Source: Acanthaster planci (lineage: Eukaryota; Echinodermata; Asteroidea; Valvatida; Acanthasteridae). Taken from it: 64,000 bases of DNA. Both the position numbers and the translations under genes were made by a program. Under the pieces are notes generated by a model that was given only the letters and a program-made list of their open reading frames with translations, had not been told where the DNA came from and did not search any database. The stretch is taken from positions 233,716-297,715 of the forward strand of contig NW_019091551.1 in NCBI RefSeq assembly GCF_001949145.1. The letters are read 5' to 3'. Below, one piece after another: positions 13,113-26,239 of this stretch; the first letter of the stretch is position 1; every line of letters begins with the position of its first letter.

Positions 13113-16100
13113 ACACGTGTTAGAAAGATGAAAACGGTCGGTAAGATGGCACAGTGGCAGGTCATTGGAATGATTTTAAATCTGGGTGTTTGTGGTTAGA
13201 TGGGGCTGTGCTGATTTTAGGTATATTTGACATAGTCAAATATTTGTTGTCATAATCGACTATTCTATGTGCAGGTTAGTAAATTAAAAAGGGAAAAAAA
13301 TAACTGTGTAGGAAAAATTGCATTCCAAAGCATATTATGAGGTGCATTTGTACTTGTTGTAAAAATATCAATATTTTATTTCTGCTTTTGCAGGAATCTA
13401 AATGTTTGAATATTTTATCAAATGAAAAGTGGAATATTTGGAATTTCAATTATTCAAATTGACTCAGTCTTATGATTCAGAAACATCAGGGTGTCACTGA
13501 CCTAGTCTATTATTAATGTAACCTTATACTTCATTACTCAATACCATGAAATGACGGGGTACAACTTGAAATATTATGCGTATTCTTAGTAAACTAAGCT
13601 TTATTTTCTAAGCCAGGTTCATACCCCTGTGTCAGTAGGTAAGCAGAATAATGTACAGTTCATCTCACGTTTGAATATTTTAAATAAAGTTTTAAAAACA
13701 AAATGGAATAGGCCCTTTTATTTCACACCCTATGAAGGAAGTTGATTTCTTTTTAATTTTAAAAAGCTTCAAGCGTTCACCAATTTATTCTCTCAGGTTT
13801 TGACTCTATCTTATCAAAATTAGATATTTTTAGCCTGAATGTACATGCAAGGGTGTTGACCTCTTGTAACTGAACTGCTGAAAATTCTTGCCTCCAGTCA
13901 ACTTCACGTTACAGCTGTCAGTGCTGCATGGTACAACATGAGCTCACCCCAAAATGTGCATCCTGCCCAATAAAAACCCTTCAACCTTTTCCCCTCAAAT
14001 CTTGTCAACACCTCATTCTTGATTAGGTGGCTGGACTCCCTACAAGAGAATGTAGAGGGCCCATGCTCTTTTCCCCCAGGAGAAGGGAACATGTTGCCCC
14101 TGGTTTGTCCTGGGATCTGCACTTTGGAGGGTCTTTGTCATGCTGTTATGCCAAATTCTTAAATGAGACTTGACTTGTATGTGTAGTGGGACATTTCCTT
14201 GCACAGTATACTGTCTTACACCATTTTTTCCAGAGAGTGAAACGGGGGACTACATGTGGATGATTTAGAATAGAAGTCACTCACAATTTTGATTGAAACC
14301 TTCATCTATTTGAGTGAGTAGATTTCATCAAGAGGGTGTAAATCTTTACTTGTAAAGAACAAATTTTTACTCTATGGAATTGAGTAAATTTAACAGTGCA
14401 TATGTCTTTGGACTAATTGGCTTCTTAATGGATGTCTCCAGTATCGTTGGTTGAATATTAAAAGGCCCAATGATTACTTTTCATGATTTCAAGATAAGTT
14501 GGTAGGGCCTGTATAAAGCTGTTGCTTTTTCAAAGAAAGATATCATGTATGTACCTGCCACAAAAACTTTTTAGTTGAATTTTAGTGGTAAAATGGTTTT
14601 GATTGTTGTGAAATCGATGTGTCCAGTAACATGTTAGATCAGTTACGACATTAATTAGCCAGAAAGTCCTGGAGTTTATTGGTGTTTACACATGGCTCTT
14701 TGTCCTCGATTCAAGTAGGCCTTAAAAGAAAAACTCTGAATTACATTTTGTGTAGTTCTTGACATCTTGACATTTTGATCCATCTTGATATGTAAATAGG
14801 GACTGAGTTCCTTAGCTGTCTGTTGGAACTGGGTGTCTTTTGTTTATTTAGAGTCTCAAGAGTGTATTTAAGCACCCTGCCTTAGGGCATTCCTCCTTGT
14901 CATCTTCAAGACTCTTTTGTTCTGATTGCTTCTCAAAGCACCCATGGTTTCACTGTGACGTGGCCAAGGAATGGTGGCCAAGGAGTGATCACAAGTTTAT
15001 ATTGACTCTGGTGGCATATCTCTGAAGGGCTAAGGGATATCAAGGAGTTCCATTTGTATTTTGAGTGAGAGACAAATATGGCCTTACAAGAAGAGCTAGG
15101 TGAGCGGCCGGCCAGGATGTCAATTTGGCTTTGTACATCACTGTGGAAACTGAGCCAGGTGACTTTCCTTGGAGGAGTTTTGGGAATGTTTTGTTTGTTC
15201 TGTTTTGTATGACTTTGACTATTTAAAAAAGTTGTGGTGCTAAAGCTGTTTGCATTGGGCTTTGTAAAAGTCTGCAACCACATCTTGACCCTAATATATC
15301 ATCTTCATTCAATCACATATTAAGTCTGCAGAAAATTTATACAGGTATCGTCCTGCTTTCAGTTCAAGATGGCTGGCTCAGAATAGGGCTAACTAAAATA
15401 AATTAGTCTTCATTGTGCATGTATGCATACTTGCATCTGGATGAAACTAGTTGATTATGGTATGTACATATACCGGATATCCCAAGTAATCTGTGATTAT
15501 CTTGTCAGGTTTCTTCTATCAGTGAAGCAGTTCAATGTAAAAAGTTTCAGATTACCTCATGCTTTTCCCAGTGTCATGCATAAACATGACTTTACATACA
15601 TACTGTGATTTGCATAAGAGTGGATGTACGTCCAAGGGCTCTTACAAATATTAGTTGTTCTGCCTTCCAAAAAGGCAACCAAAAAAGCCAGTGCACGTGT
15701 CATGAACGAACCAATCTGGAAGCTTCACATGAAATTTGCAGTTAAGCTATGTGGCTGAAAATAAGATTTGATATGGCTACAGAAAAGATGATATGCCAGG
15801 GAAAAGTGACTGTCTGACAATATGTAAGGTGTGGGATGAGCTTCATTGACCGGTAAATACTGAAACAGCAGTGATCAGCATGTCAGATGACAAACTTATG
15901 GCAGCTTTCATGGTGGGCCCTTTTCTTTCAAGCAGCTTTGTATGGTGAGATCTGTTTTGACTAACTTAATACACATTAACCTTGAAAACTAACAGTTTTT
16001 TGGACACTCATATAGAGATAAAAATAAAAACTCTGATTTAATTTAAAAAGAAGATTTAAATAGGAAAAAAAAACAGATTTCTAAATTTAGGAAAAAAAAT

Positions 16101-16721
16101 CGGATTTTTAGCAGCCTTGCAGAAAACCTCTTGCATTACCATTTGGACATTTAGTCAAGGAACATAACCTTAATTCTCCATGCATTGTTGACCAGTGTGG
16201 CATAGTGCGGTAGTCCGAAGTGTACATGTATGTTTCCATGCTTACAATAGTTGGTTACCTTGCTGCTTGTGTGGTTTATATATTCAACTGAAACCTCCTC
16301 TTGAACCAAAACTGGCTTTACTCGGACAAAATGATGCCATGTTACACAGCAACTTTTAAACAAATCCATTTCCCTTTGATTTGTACAGGTAATCAACCAA
16401 ATGTCCGCAAATTAGTTGCCTCATTATCCCCAAATGATATTTTTTTAAATCTGAAGGTGCAAATTTGTGTTTTTAAATGACCAAAGTCACTCTTTTGGAA
16501 GTTTTAAACATGACGCGGAGTTGCATTTTGGTTCATCTATTGAAAAATATGCCATCCACCCTAATGTTTGTTAGGCAGAAGGCAAACTGCCTTTATGGAA
16601 ATGTGTATAGTGCCATACCATTAAACAAAACCTGTGCACATAGTGTACACACAAGGGGGTCAAGGAACTGTTCTTCACACAAGTCATATTAGTGTGCACT
16701 CAAGAAAGTTTTGTAATGGCT

Positions 16722-16740
16722 CCACGGAAAGTTTCCGTGG
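16722..16740. repeat. perfect 9-bp hairpin
   Basis: CCACGGAAA-G-TTTCCGTGG is a perfect inverted repeat with a single-base centre. It is further enclosed by GGCT and AGCC about ten bases out. There is no neighbouring gene for which it could be a terminator, and no element ends were found beside it. Confidence 0.6.
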
Positions 16741-19050
16741 TCACTTTGAGCCTGTTAAGTTACTGTATGTGAGCAGGATTTATAACTAACGAGGACATCA
16801 GTGCTCCATGCATTCCAATGGGAGACTTTGAGATGCTGCTGACAGCAGCCATGCCCACAGTCTTGCACTTGCTCAGAACTACATGCTCAGTACTATGTAT
16901 GTCTTCTGCCACTAGCATCTCAAAAGTGTCTCGTTGGACTGAATTTTGCAATTTTTCCACATAGCCATGGTAGTTTTACAAAACAGAGAACTTGGCTATA
17001 GATTCGTTATGTACAGTAATTGGTTAAGTACCGTATATGTGAGTTAACCCTTCAAAATATGTTTCCATGCTTAGGAACAGGTTTCGCATTGTTTCATAGG
17101 TGCAGTTTAACATTTTACCAATTTTATATACACCGGAAAGCACATGTGTATTTATGTCATTGTCTCAATGAGTTAGCTTTGAAATAGTGTTTTTCATCTA
17201 AAATCTAAAAACATAATTAAAGGTATTTGGCATTTTCATGTAGTTTTTCTGTTTGAGGAGAAATCCTGGCAAATAATACAATTTCAAAAAGGATACATGT
17301 ACTTATCAGGAAGTTAAAATATGGCTTTTTATTTACAGATGCGTTCTTGGTCTCAGTTCATGCATACATGGCTCTTTATCCTGGACCATTTCCATAACTT
17401 GTCTCTTGATTGTGTTGACACAGTGCAGTCCTGTCTAATAGTACAGGTAAATTTCCTTGGACCTCAGTAGTTTATGTTCAATTTCCCATCTGTGAACAGA
17501 GACTTTTTATGATAACCACCTAGGTCTATTGCCATAGCAGTTGGGATCGCCTAGTACTAGGCAGGATGCTTGATGCTTGTGTCGGAAACCAGAAAAGCAC
17601 AGGCAAGCAATCAAAACGTGCATGGATAGCAGGTATCTCATCCCGTCATTAAGTGGGAGGAGGACTTAATTAATGCTCTGATGTTGATACACTTCACTGG
17701 ATGGAATAGCCCGTGGTGATCAGTCATATATGTGCAGAATTCCAATCTAGAGAAGCGTGCTCCATTACGCCTCCAGCTGCTCATTGCTTTCAGATTTTTT
17801 TTTTTCATTTCATTTGGAGAGAAACGTGTAGCATACTATTCACACATCTATGAAACTGGATACCCTTGTGCTGTTGAAACTGCTTGTCTTTGTAAACACA
17901 TAGAGCACTGCTCGTGGCTGGTTGAAAATCACTGCATATAGATGGGCATTTCTCTCTTTGTTACAATTCTCTCCATCCCCAGATTGCCTCATTGTTTTCT
18001 TAGCTTGATTTGGGATGGACAGAATCAGTTTGTAAATTCAGATGCCCAATGACAGCAATTGGGTCTGGAGGTTTGTTCATGTTCTTGCCTGTGCCGAGGG
18101 AAAGCTAGGAGTGGTTTAGCCAATCGAGCAAGAATGTACATGATCATCTGGTTCCAATAAGAATTTGTCATTACAATTCACATTTCCCAATCACTTGGCT
18201 CCCAGGAAAACATGCAGTTTGCGTGTGATTGGTTCATTTTCTTGTTAATAAATGGCCCCTTTTGTTAGCTGTTTAAATAATACGAGTCAACATTGTAGTA
18301 GATCAGGCCTCAGGGAGTACACACAAGACTGTCTGTGAAGTGTTTATTTTGAGGCAACCGTATAATCATCTACATTTTTTCTCGCAGATTCATAACTTGA
18401 GGATAGGTCTTATCAAGGATTGTAAAAAAATAATATTAATATAAATATTAATAATATTAGAATTATACATTTGTGTTGCAGTAACATTTCAATGAGTTTC
18501 ATGTCCAAAAACATTGTTTGAAAGCTCACATAAAACGATGCACATAGAGCTCTTAAAACCTGTGCACTGATGCACCACACAATAATTTAGCGCACCCTTG
18601 TGCCAGTTGTCACGAAACTGGGGGGGGGGAAGAAGACAAATAACTCCATCTTTTTATCCTGATTTATTTCCAATCCCATCTTTACATCACACTTTCTTAT
18701 CCTGTTAGTGTAGAAAGACCTATATGTAGCCATCAAGGATCTTAAGACTCTCATTTCTTATTGTGAATCTGCCTACCCAGATGCATTGACCATTGTTGAA
18801 GGTGATTCTGCAGGCTAAACTTAACAAGCAGCAACCAAGTACACCAACAAGTGACGTATCCCACCTGTGGAACAAAAACACTGGATCTTTGTATTGCCGG
18901 TACTAGGGGGCATTAAAATCTATTGAATGCCTACATCTTGGGAACCCAGACTATTCGATGGTTCTGCTTTTGTCAACTTACAAGCAACAGCTTCAGTGTT
19001 CCAAACCTTTGACAAAAACAATTTTCCTTTGATCTGAGTTGAATGCTGAT
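16741..19050. other. non-coding stretch, no gene seen
   Basis: No recognisable exon or element. It contains an AT-rich palindromic tract at 18431-18459 made of TAATATTAATAT-type units, and a G9 run near 18619. Confidence 0.55.
18431..18459. repeat. AT-only palindromic tract
   Basis: An uninterrupted run of A and T built from TAATATT and its complement, able to fold on itself. Simple sequence; no further meaning is visible. Confidence 0.6.
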
Positions 19051-19059
19051 AAGCTGCGT

Positions 19060-19290
19060 GGTTAGTTTGGTGCCGCTAAGGTCCATTTCAAATGTTGTGC
19101 TTATGCGCTGTTGTATACAATTCAAATTGATTTTTTGTATTCGGCATGACAAAAGCAATTGGCTCAGCAAATTGATTTCGGCACGACAGAGAATTTTAGC
19201 TTTATAAGGTCTGCTGTGCTTAATTCAGTAAGTATGGCAGAAGCACGGTGTGGTTTCAAACGTCGTGCTCCTGCCGAGTTGAATACTATT
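19060..19290 (+). repeat. interspersed repeat copies (TTTCAAACGTCGTGC family)
   Basis: A unit with CCATTTCAAATGTTGTGCTT at 19081 onward recurs at 19252 onward as TTTCAAACGTCGTGC followed by a CCTGCCGAGTTGAAT segment. It is matched again in inverted orientation at 20.69-20.78 kb. Each unit is followed by sequence rich in CAATT and GAATT. Shared order of these blocks points to a dispersed, probably non-autonomous repeat family rather than chance. No coding capacity and no clear ends were found. Confidence 0.5.
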
Positions 19291-20689
19291 GCTATTGGAA
19301 GTTGCTCCTAAACTTTGTTGATCATTTGGAAGATGTACATGTTCAAAATGTGTAGTAGAGTTGAGAAATAATCATCGTCAAACAAACACATCAACAAATA
19401 TGATGACTAAAAGGGAAATATCTTGAAATGCACGGGGCAGATTGCTAGACCGAGCTCGGGGGAAACAGGGTTTCAGTTACACCATTTCTCTTTTAAATTC
19501 CTGGTTGATATAAGATAAACTCAAAGCTGACCTTTGGAATTAAAACTCCTGTCCAAAGCAGGAATAAGACTCCTAATGATATCGAAATGTTCACACGTTT
19601 GGTCACTCCCTCCACTTAGTTTTACTTTTTTGTTCAGGGCTGAACACTGAATGTCAGCACAGCTTTGTGATGGAAACAAGATGTCTGATGTAATTCTTTT
19701 GTTATTCAGTCATCTTATGTAGCAGTAGCCTTTTTCAGGTAGTGAAATTTGTTGATTTCCTCTGTTCCTTAACAAAAAATTATGATATTCTTGCATCCTT
19801 AGTTTTCCCTAGAATTTGAAACCCATAAAGGTGAAGCCAGCACTGAACTAAAGGCCATCCTGATGCTCATTTGCTTGCTATATTTTCTGAAAGCCAGATT
19901 CAAGAATTTAAATTTGGTTCAGGCTGTGATTTTCTTCTATCTCAGCAGGTCATTATTTAAGTAAAAGTCAAGTTGATATTCAGAAAGTATAGAATTCATC
20001 AGGGTTAACTAGTATTAATAAAAATTGCTTTTTGATATATCAAAGATCTGTACTGGCTTCAGTGAACACTAAATGACGATGTTGCGTTAAAGGACTTAAT
20101 ATCACTTTTTCAAAAATGTATCACTTTTTGCTGTATTGTGCATATCATGACTAATGTTCTTTGTAAATATATATGCAGGGCATATCTCCAGGATAACTCC
20201 TGTAAGAAATATTTTCAACGGTCTCTGTTGCATGATATGCGTGCTGTGTTGGCAACACGCCATGTGGCATCTTCATTGAAGACTACAACATCCACTAGTA
20301 TCGAACACTGGCTGTGTGATCAAAATTTGAAACTGCAGTGGTAGTAGATGCGACCAGAACACGGCTCGCCCATCATGTGCAACCACATCCAAACCCCTGT
20401 ATTATCTCAGCGGTGCACTGGCAGTGATGGGTGAACATACGTGGTGACTAGGTGATAGGCCTATTTCATTGAGACATCACTGAGATCGCTGGGAACCATA
20501 ACATCGAGCCTTGAGAATAAAACAGCCTCAATTTTTTTGAGAAATATACTAGCAGTGCTCACCGAATCTAAATCCTTTTTCTTTGTGACTCATGCTGAAA
20601 GATTGGTAAATCACGGTCAGTGTTGCGGTGGTCCACCATGTTGGATTTATGTAAGTTTAACTGAGTTTTTAAAATTAAATTGAACATTT

Positions 20690-20785
20690 GAAACCACTGC
20701 TGTGCTTACACTGTGCTAACGTGGTGCTCAATTCAATTGTATTCGCCATGGCATAAGCGCGACGTTTGAAATGGGCCTAACAGGG
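20690..20785 (-). repeat. inverted copy of the TTTCAAACGTCGTGC repeat
   Basis: On the minus strand this reads CCCATTTCAAACGTCGCGCTTATG, a GCC.GGCGAATACAATTGAATTGAG segment, then further sequence ending in GTGGTTTCAAA. That matches the units near 19.08 and 19.25 kb. The 1.4 kb between the two sites could be part of one larger element or unrelated DNA. Confidence 0.45.
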
Positions 20786-20789
20786 ATGT

Positions 20790-23700
20790 TTTCAAGGATA
20801 GCACAGCTGATCTCAACGAGTACCCAAGTACAGTGACTGGGTACATAAGGTTCTGGGAAGACATTTTTACCAACAAGGACTACTCCTCAACATCCAAATT
20901 CAGAGCCTTGGCTTGGTAGTAGTACTTGTTCTAAAATGTGAGCAAAAGACCTTGCTTGTAAATAGAAATCTGTGGACTCTGCAGCCTGTAAGAGGGCTTT
21001 TAGAAGACAACTTGAACAGTAAGCACTCTCAGAATCTCTGGGCGGTTATTCAGAATACCACCAACTACAAGCAAAGTGCGCCAATCACAGACACTGGTAA
21101 CATAAAACTGCCCAATCACCAAGTTTTCTTGTGTCTATAAGTGCTAACCAAATATCCTCATGCACACACATTCGTGGAGTGGATCACCCAGTAATTTTTT
21201 AAATAGGCAGGGGCTGGCTGAATTAGTAACCAAAAATTGATGCACCAAATGACCACTAAATCAAACATGATTTTTGGACCCCACCATGTTCATTTCTCAC
21301 TGCAGTGGCATTGAACTGTACAAAATGAGCTCCAGTTCTACATACCTGTAATAGAATGGTTAAAATAGATTTGATCAAGTGTGCACCTCTGACAAGCGCA
21401 GCAGTGAAACTAAACAAACTGACAGGGTCCTCGAGAAGAGAGACTAAGGGGTACTTTGAAACTTGCCCATGCAGCCAGCCTGACTGCCAGCACTAATGAT
21501 AACACTCGGGCAGTGAAGATCGTGGATTCACTCTGGACAGCTACATTCTCCTCGGAAGATACGCATGGCTGTGTTGCATCACCAGCCTCATTCTGTCGCC
21601 GGCTAGAATAGCATCCCGGCTATCACCTGCCACAGGCTTTCAATGATTGACCAGCAGACAACGTAAATTCGTGTGCTATCTCTTCTAAGACTGTACTTCC
21701 TATAATAGGCCACTTCAACAAGCCCATGTTAACGATTAACTTTGGCTTTTTTAGTTGTTGTGTCTGAGTGGTTACTCATGAAATTTCTGGTGCTCCTGTC
21801 CTTTTCAATAGGGGCCAGCTGCTTGCAGCAGAAGAGTGCGGCGCTTTGGCCGGGGCTGAATTTTTATTATCACACTTGGGATTCTGGCTGATTGTGATAA
21901 TGTTGACATTGTACGTGAGCCCACAGGAAGGGTGTAGTTGTCACTCCATTGTATGGACACTTTATTAAGTTTTTCACTCTGTACATGTACACAGGCTAAT
22001 GTATTTTTGTTCATACAGGAACATAAGTTGAGGCATGATTGAAGACAAACTTATGAATAATTTGTCTAGTTTTGGGGGGCTTTTGTGTTTTTAGGAGCAG
22101 CTTTTCACAGATTATAACTCTTTGTTCTACCTCAGTGAAACTGTGTCCACTGCCCCAGAACAGTTAATTCAGTATGCTTCAAAGATATTTTCAAACCCTG
22201 TGAATTCCAGGGTATAAGAACATCAGACTTTTATTGTGATTAGCAAGTTCCTCTAAGGTTATTAATGTAACATAGCTCAGTTTAAATATCTGCCATTAAG
22301 GTGCCTGAACCACAAGACTTCTGTGAAACTTCAAACAAGGCAAAAATCATAGGGGAACCCAAGCATGCCAAGGGGAAGCACAGCCTCTAATCTCACCTGA
22401 CGTCCCTTGGCTGGTCTTCCTTTTTATCACACCCCATCCTACAGAGCTACCAACAAAGCATGTAGTGCCCCTCGTCATCATCCATCCTGCCAGTTGAAAA
22501 TTTTTGTAAACTTGCCAGATGTGCTTCAGTATCTTGCAATATTGGGAGCTGCACTCGCGAATAGATACATTGTCACACTTTGTATGAAGACTGGAATAAA
22601 GGGTCTGCTGCCACCTTTGCTGATCCTATCTTAATTAACATGGATTGGGACCACCTGTGCTTTTTGGAGACCATCTCCTGTCTGTCTCTTGGTGGACCCA
22701 TAGAGTAGTGGTTGGCCACTCACAGTAGCTGTTTTCCAAAGTATAATAGTATCCCTCCATCACCAGCAAACGGAAGAGAAGTGTGTGGCGAATGTTGCAA
22801 TTGGGCACCTGGTGCTTTAGTGGAGACTACATGTGCATTCTAAACATATATTTTCATTTATCCCAACTGAAATTGGTCTTACTTTCTCAGCTTGTCCTAT
22901 GCCAAGTGTCTGCATGGTGCAGATAACTTCCAAGACTGTCATACAGGTACATGTGTTTTGTACAGTTAGTTGTAGATGTTGTACATGGGGCATCCATCTT
23001 TCCCCTTCAACCCTTCTCCCCCTCAGATCAACTGCCTAAGATAAAATTTGTTTGGAAAACAAGAGTGTAATAGTAAATAAATGAAAACAAAAACAACAAC
23101 AAAACCCCCCAAAAAAACCAAAGGAGAAGTGAACAAACTAATGAACCAAAAATAAAAGCTAAGGACAATGGTTCCAAAAAAAGCAAAAAATACTGTGGTT
23201 TTGTTTTACACATCTTTCAATGTAAACCAGTGAGAAATTTGTTGCTGATGGACAGTTGTGCTGTGCATATTTTTCTTTGCATAGTACAGACATCTCAGCC
23301 TTTGCCAGGCGGCAAAACATTTGTAACCTGACCCCAAAAACTTTGGAAAGGCGACTTGCAGGCTGTCCCAACTTTCTGCACCCAAAATCACCAAAAGGGA
23401 CTGGCTGTTAATTGGGAAAGGTGAACCCCTGTAAGTGTTTGTATCATTGCCCCAGACACAATATTCATTCCATTTCTAATAAGTCATAGTCATTCCAGAT
23501 GTGGCGACCAGCTGAAGTGATTGCAAGATAAGTGGAAATGATCTCTATTTACCAAACAGGATCTCGTGACTTCTTCTCTTCCCTTTCTTTTTGGCCGCTT
23601 TTCATCATGTGACTGTGATATCAGTGAAATTTAATTTGCTAGGGTCAGCGAGGTCTAGATGCGTTCTGGAGGGCTGGTTCTTTTATCTGCTGGCTTGTAA

Positions 23701-25769
23701 GCTTGTGCTGTTGTTGGCCAGGCACCACATGTAATGTTAGCATGAGAATAAAGGGAGCACTATTTAGGGACTTAGGCAGTATATGTGTACATGGACATGT
23801 ACATTGGGCCTCATTATCCTGCATTCTACAGGTATGAGTTGTAGCCTTCTTGGTGTAACTCTGTTGAAGTAATGCTGTGTTCATTGTTCGTACACTTTTT
23901 ATATCCAACCTCTACAGCACGTGAATACTGTAACATTTTAAGGTTGTAGAAATTTAGCCAAAAAAGTGAGGATTGGGCGATAAAAGGGAGGCTTTGTTTC
24001 AAACTTTTTATTTCAAGTGTAAGAAAATTCACATTACTTCAGAAAGTTTTGAGCATATTTCAAGTTTCATGAGAGAGAAAGAGGGGGTGGGGAGATTGAG
24101 GCGATAAGAGAAATTGTTGTTGGCATGTCTGTTGTCCAAACCACCTTTTATTTTCTGGACACAAGGCTGACCCAGTAACAGATTTTCAAGCAAGGCTGTC
24201 TCTCCTGGGATTTCAAACACCCCCTTAAAAGTAATCCTGCCTTCTGCAAACTATCAAGGATGGCCAGGCTGGCGTCACAACAAAGTATCCTTTTTTATCT
24301 TTTATTTTGTGGTGAAATACATGTATGCCATCCTTTAAAAGGCTACATGCATGTACCAAGAAGCTTTGTTTTCAACTCTTTTTAAAATTGATATTTCATT
24401 TCAACTTGAGATTGGTGCTGTGGTAATGTGAATTACATGGAGTTATTGAACAGAATTTCAAAAGAAATATTGTCCATTTAAAAACACTCTTGGTTGATTT
24501 GAGCAATTCTTTACAGTCCAGTAATCTAGGCCTATTTGCCTATGGAAAAGCATATACATGTACAATATTAATTCATTTTTCACATTCTTCATTGGTAAAG
24601 ACTAGTTGAATAATTTTTATCGGAAGTTGTTTAAGAGCCAAGCTGACATAATGTGGAAGGGCAGGTGTTTTGGGTGGATAGATTAAAAAGCTGTCTGTTG
24701 TATCTCTCTCTGGCTTCATCTTGTGGCATCACTAAATCCCCTCCATAGCTTTAGGAATTTAAGGTCACGCCAGGGTCAAGCTACAAGCTGTTCTGTCTGA
24801 GCTGAAGGAGGAGCAGCTTTCCCCTGCCTAGGTATTTTAAAGGGGCAGTATATTGTTCAGAAGATCAGACGAACCTATAAATACACTTGCAAGCCTCAAA
24901 TACAGACTGCAGTGCTACTCATACACGTGCCTCTTTTTGTATGTTTCATTTGTTTTCTGTACTTTTTCAATTCAACTACATGTTATTTGTGAACCTGTTC
25001 TAGTACTGCAACCTTGTACACTTGCCAACAAGCTTGGGAGATAAAGCAGAAACATTGGATTTGATTAAATTAGGACAACAAATTCTACATATTGAAGTAG
25101 TGGTTGGGCTTTGAATCTTCCATGTTCAATATCTTTGGCTTGGTCCAGTATCGTCACTAGTCCTTATCGGGCTTTGTATTAGTTCAATCTACTCCATCAC
25201 ACTTTTTATTTCCAGTCATGAATACCTTTTTAGTGAAAAAAATATTAAAATATTTAATAGCAAAATTCAAACTTTCCACGACTTTTGTGGAACCGTTTTT
25301 GTGCAGTATTTCTTTCTGTGTAAATGGCATATTCTGTGTTATGGGTGTGCATTTACAGGTATTTTTGGAACCAGATACCCGGTTTGTAGCATCATTGGGT
25401 ACCCATAAAAGAGAATACTTAATAACGAATGGCATTGTGCGCAACCCCAGTGAACCATGTGCCTGAAACAGGGCTCTTTTTGGAAGGAAGCAGCACATTG
25501 TTCTAAACATCAGGGTAAATTGTTCCTACCTTTTTAGCAAATGAAATTGTTACCTTCAATTTGCAAAATCATCTTTTTGTAAATGTATGAAACAGAAAAA
25601 CAAAACTTTTGATGAGGAACATCAGAACGGACGACTGAGCTGCAAACCACCTTTGCACCAGCTACTATGCTAAATGTCCTGGATGCTGCACACACAGAAT
25701 GTACGTGCACAAGTGGTGACCGCTGGTTGTGTAATGTGCGGACCAGATCAGTGCTATGCACATCACTGG
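20790..25769. other. non-coding stretch, no gene seen
   Basis: No exon, RNA gene or autonomous element recognised. A purine-rich low-complexity tract lies around 23.05-23.19 kb (CAAAAACAACAAC type). Confidence 0.55.
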
Positions 25770-25773
25770 TTAA

Positions 25774-26239
25774 CCACTTGCTGCCGGGGAATCCCGTTTC
25801 GAGCACCATGGGTTTATACACAGAGCCCCGGGTGCCTGAAATGTGACAAAAGAGCTGGTCCATGTAGCAAAAGTCCATACTCGGAACAAATGACCTGCTG
25901 CTGGGAATTGCCATCATTTTTCGGCTTGCATTTTTTGAAGGTAATCCGTCACTGTTTTTAAACAGTATACTACTGTTTTGGGCATAGCGCGCCTGGAGAT
26001 TAGCACCGTGGACAAAAGTGCTCCAGGGCCCCATTGATGAGCAACACAGCAGTGCTGCATGCTAATTTAGCTGTGTTTGAAAAGACGTCAGCTTAGAGTA
26101 GCCACCAAACAGTCATTCGTGTGGGTGGAAACGTCCATTAAATGAAATGATGAATTTTTAAAAAATTGTGAAAACTGAAAATCTTGAAAATCTCCCGTAC
26201 GTGTGCACTGTATTTTTAAAAGCACCTGGCAGCAAGTGG
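25774..26239. mobile_element. piggyBac-like miniature element (MITE)
   Basis: A 466-bp segment is bounded by perfect 12-bp terminal inverted repeats: CCACTTGCTGCC at 25774-25785, and its complement GGCAGCAAGTGG at 26228-26239. It is flanked by TTAA on the left (25770-25773) and TTAG on the right (26240-26243), that is, the piggyBac TTAA target duplication with one later substitution. The interior has no transposase and only short unrecognised open frames, so it is non-autonomous. The family is inferred from ends plus target site only. A chance inverted repeat beside TTAA is unlikely but not excluded. Confidence 0.65.

Larger units (their letters stand above)
4540..16720. other. long non-coding stretch, no gene seen
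   Basis: About 12 kb without a recognisable exon, RNA gene or autonomous element. Open frames are short, lack known domains and look random. Notable items are the CGAATCTACAG cluster (6.1-7.4 kb), dense ACATGTAC/GTACATGTA motifs near 4.85 and 12.4-12.5 kb, and a palindrome at 13.08 kb. Low repeat content over 7.4-16.7 kb fits old intron or intergenic DNA that may hold regulatory elements, which I cannot delimit by eye. Confidence 0.55.

Noticed and set aside
15105-15115. GCGGCCGGCC rare-cutter-like sequence
   Set aside because: A single short GC-rich string without vector or artificial sequence around it.
25674-25961. Cysteine-rich plus-strand frame that could suggest a piggyBac C-terminal RING-like domain
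   Set aside because: Cysteine spacing does not match, the frame crosses the left end of the miniature element, and no catalytic region is nearby.
25534-26034. 166-codon minus-strand open frame
   Set aside because: It overlaps the piggyBac-like miniature element, crosses its border and has no recognised domain. It is the longest single frame outside the transposon genes and the PRDM exon but is most likely chance.
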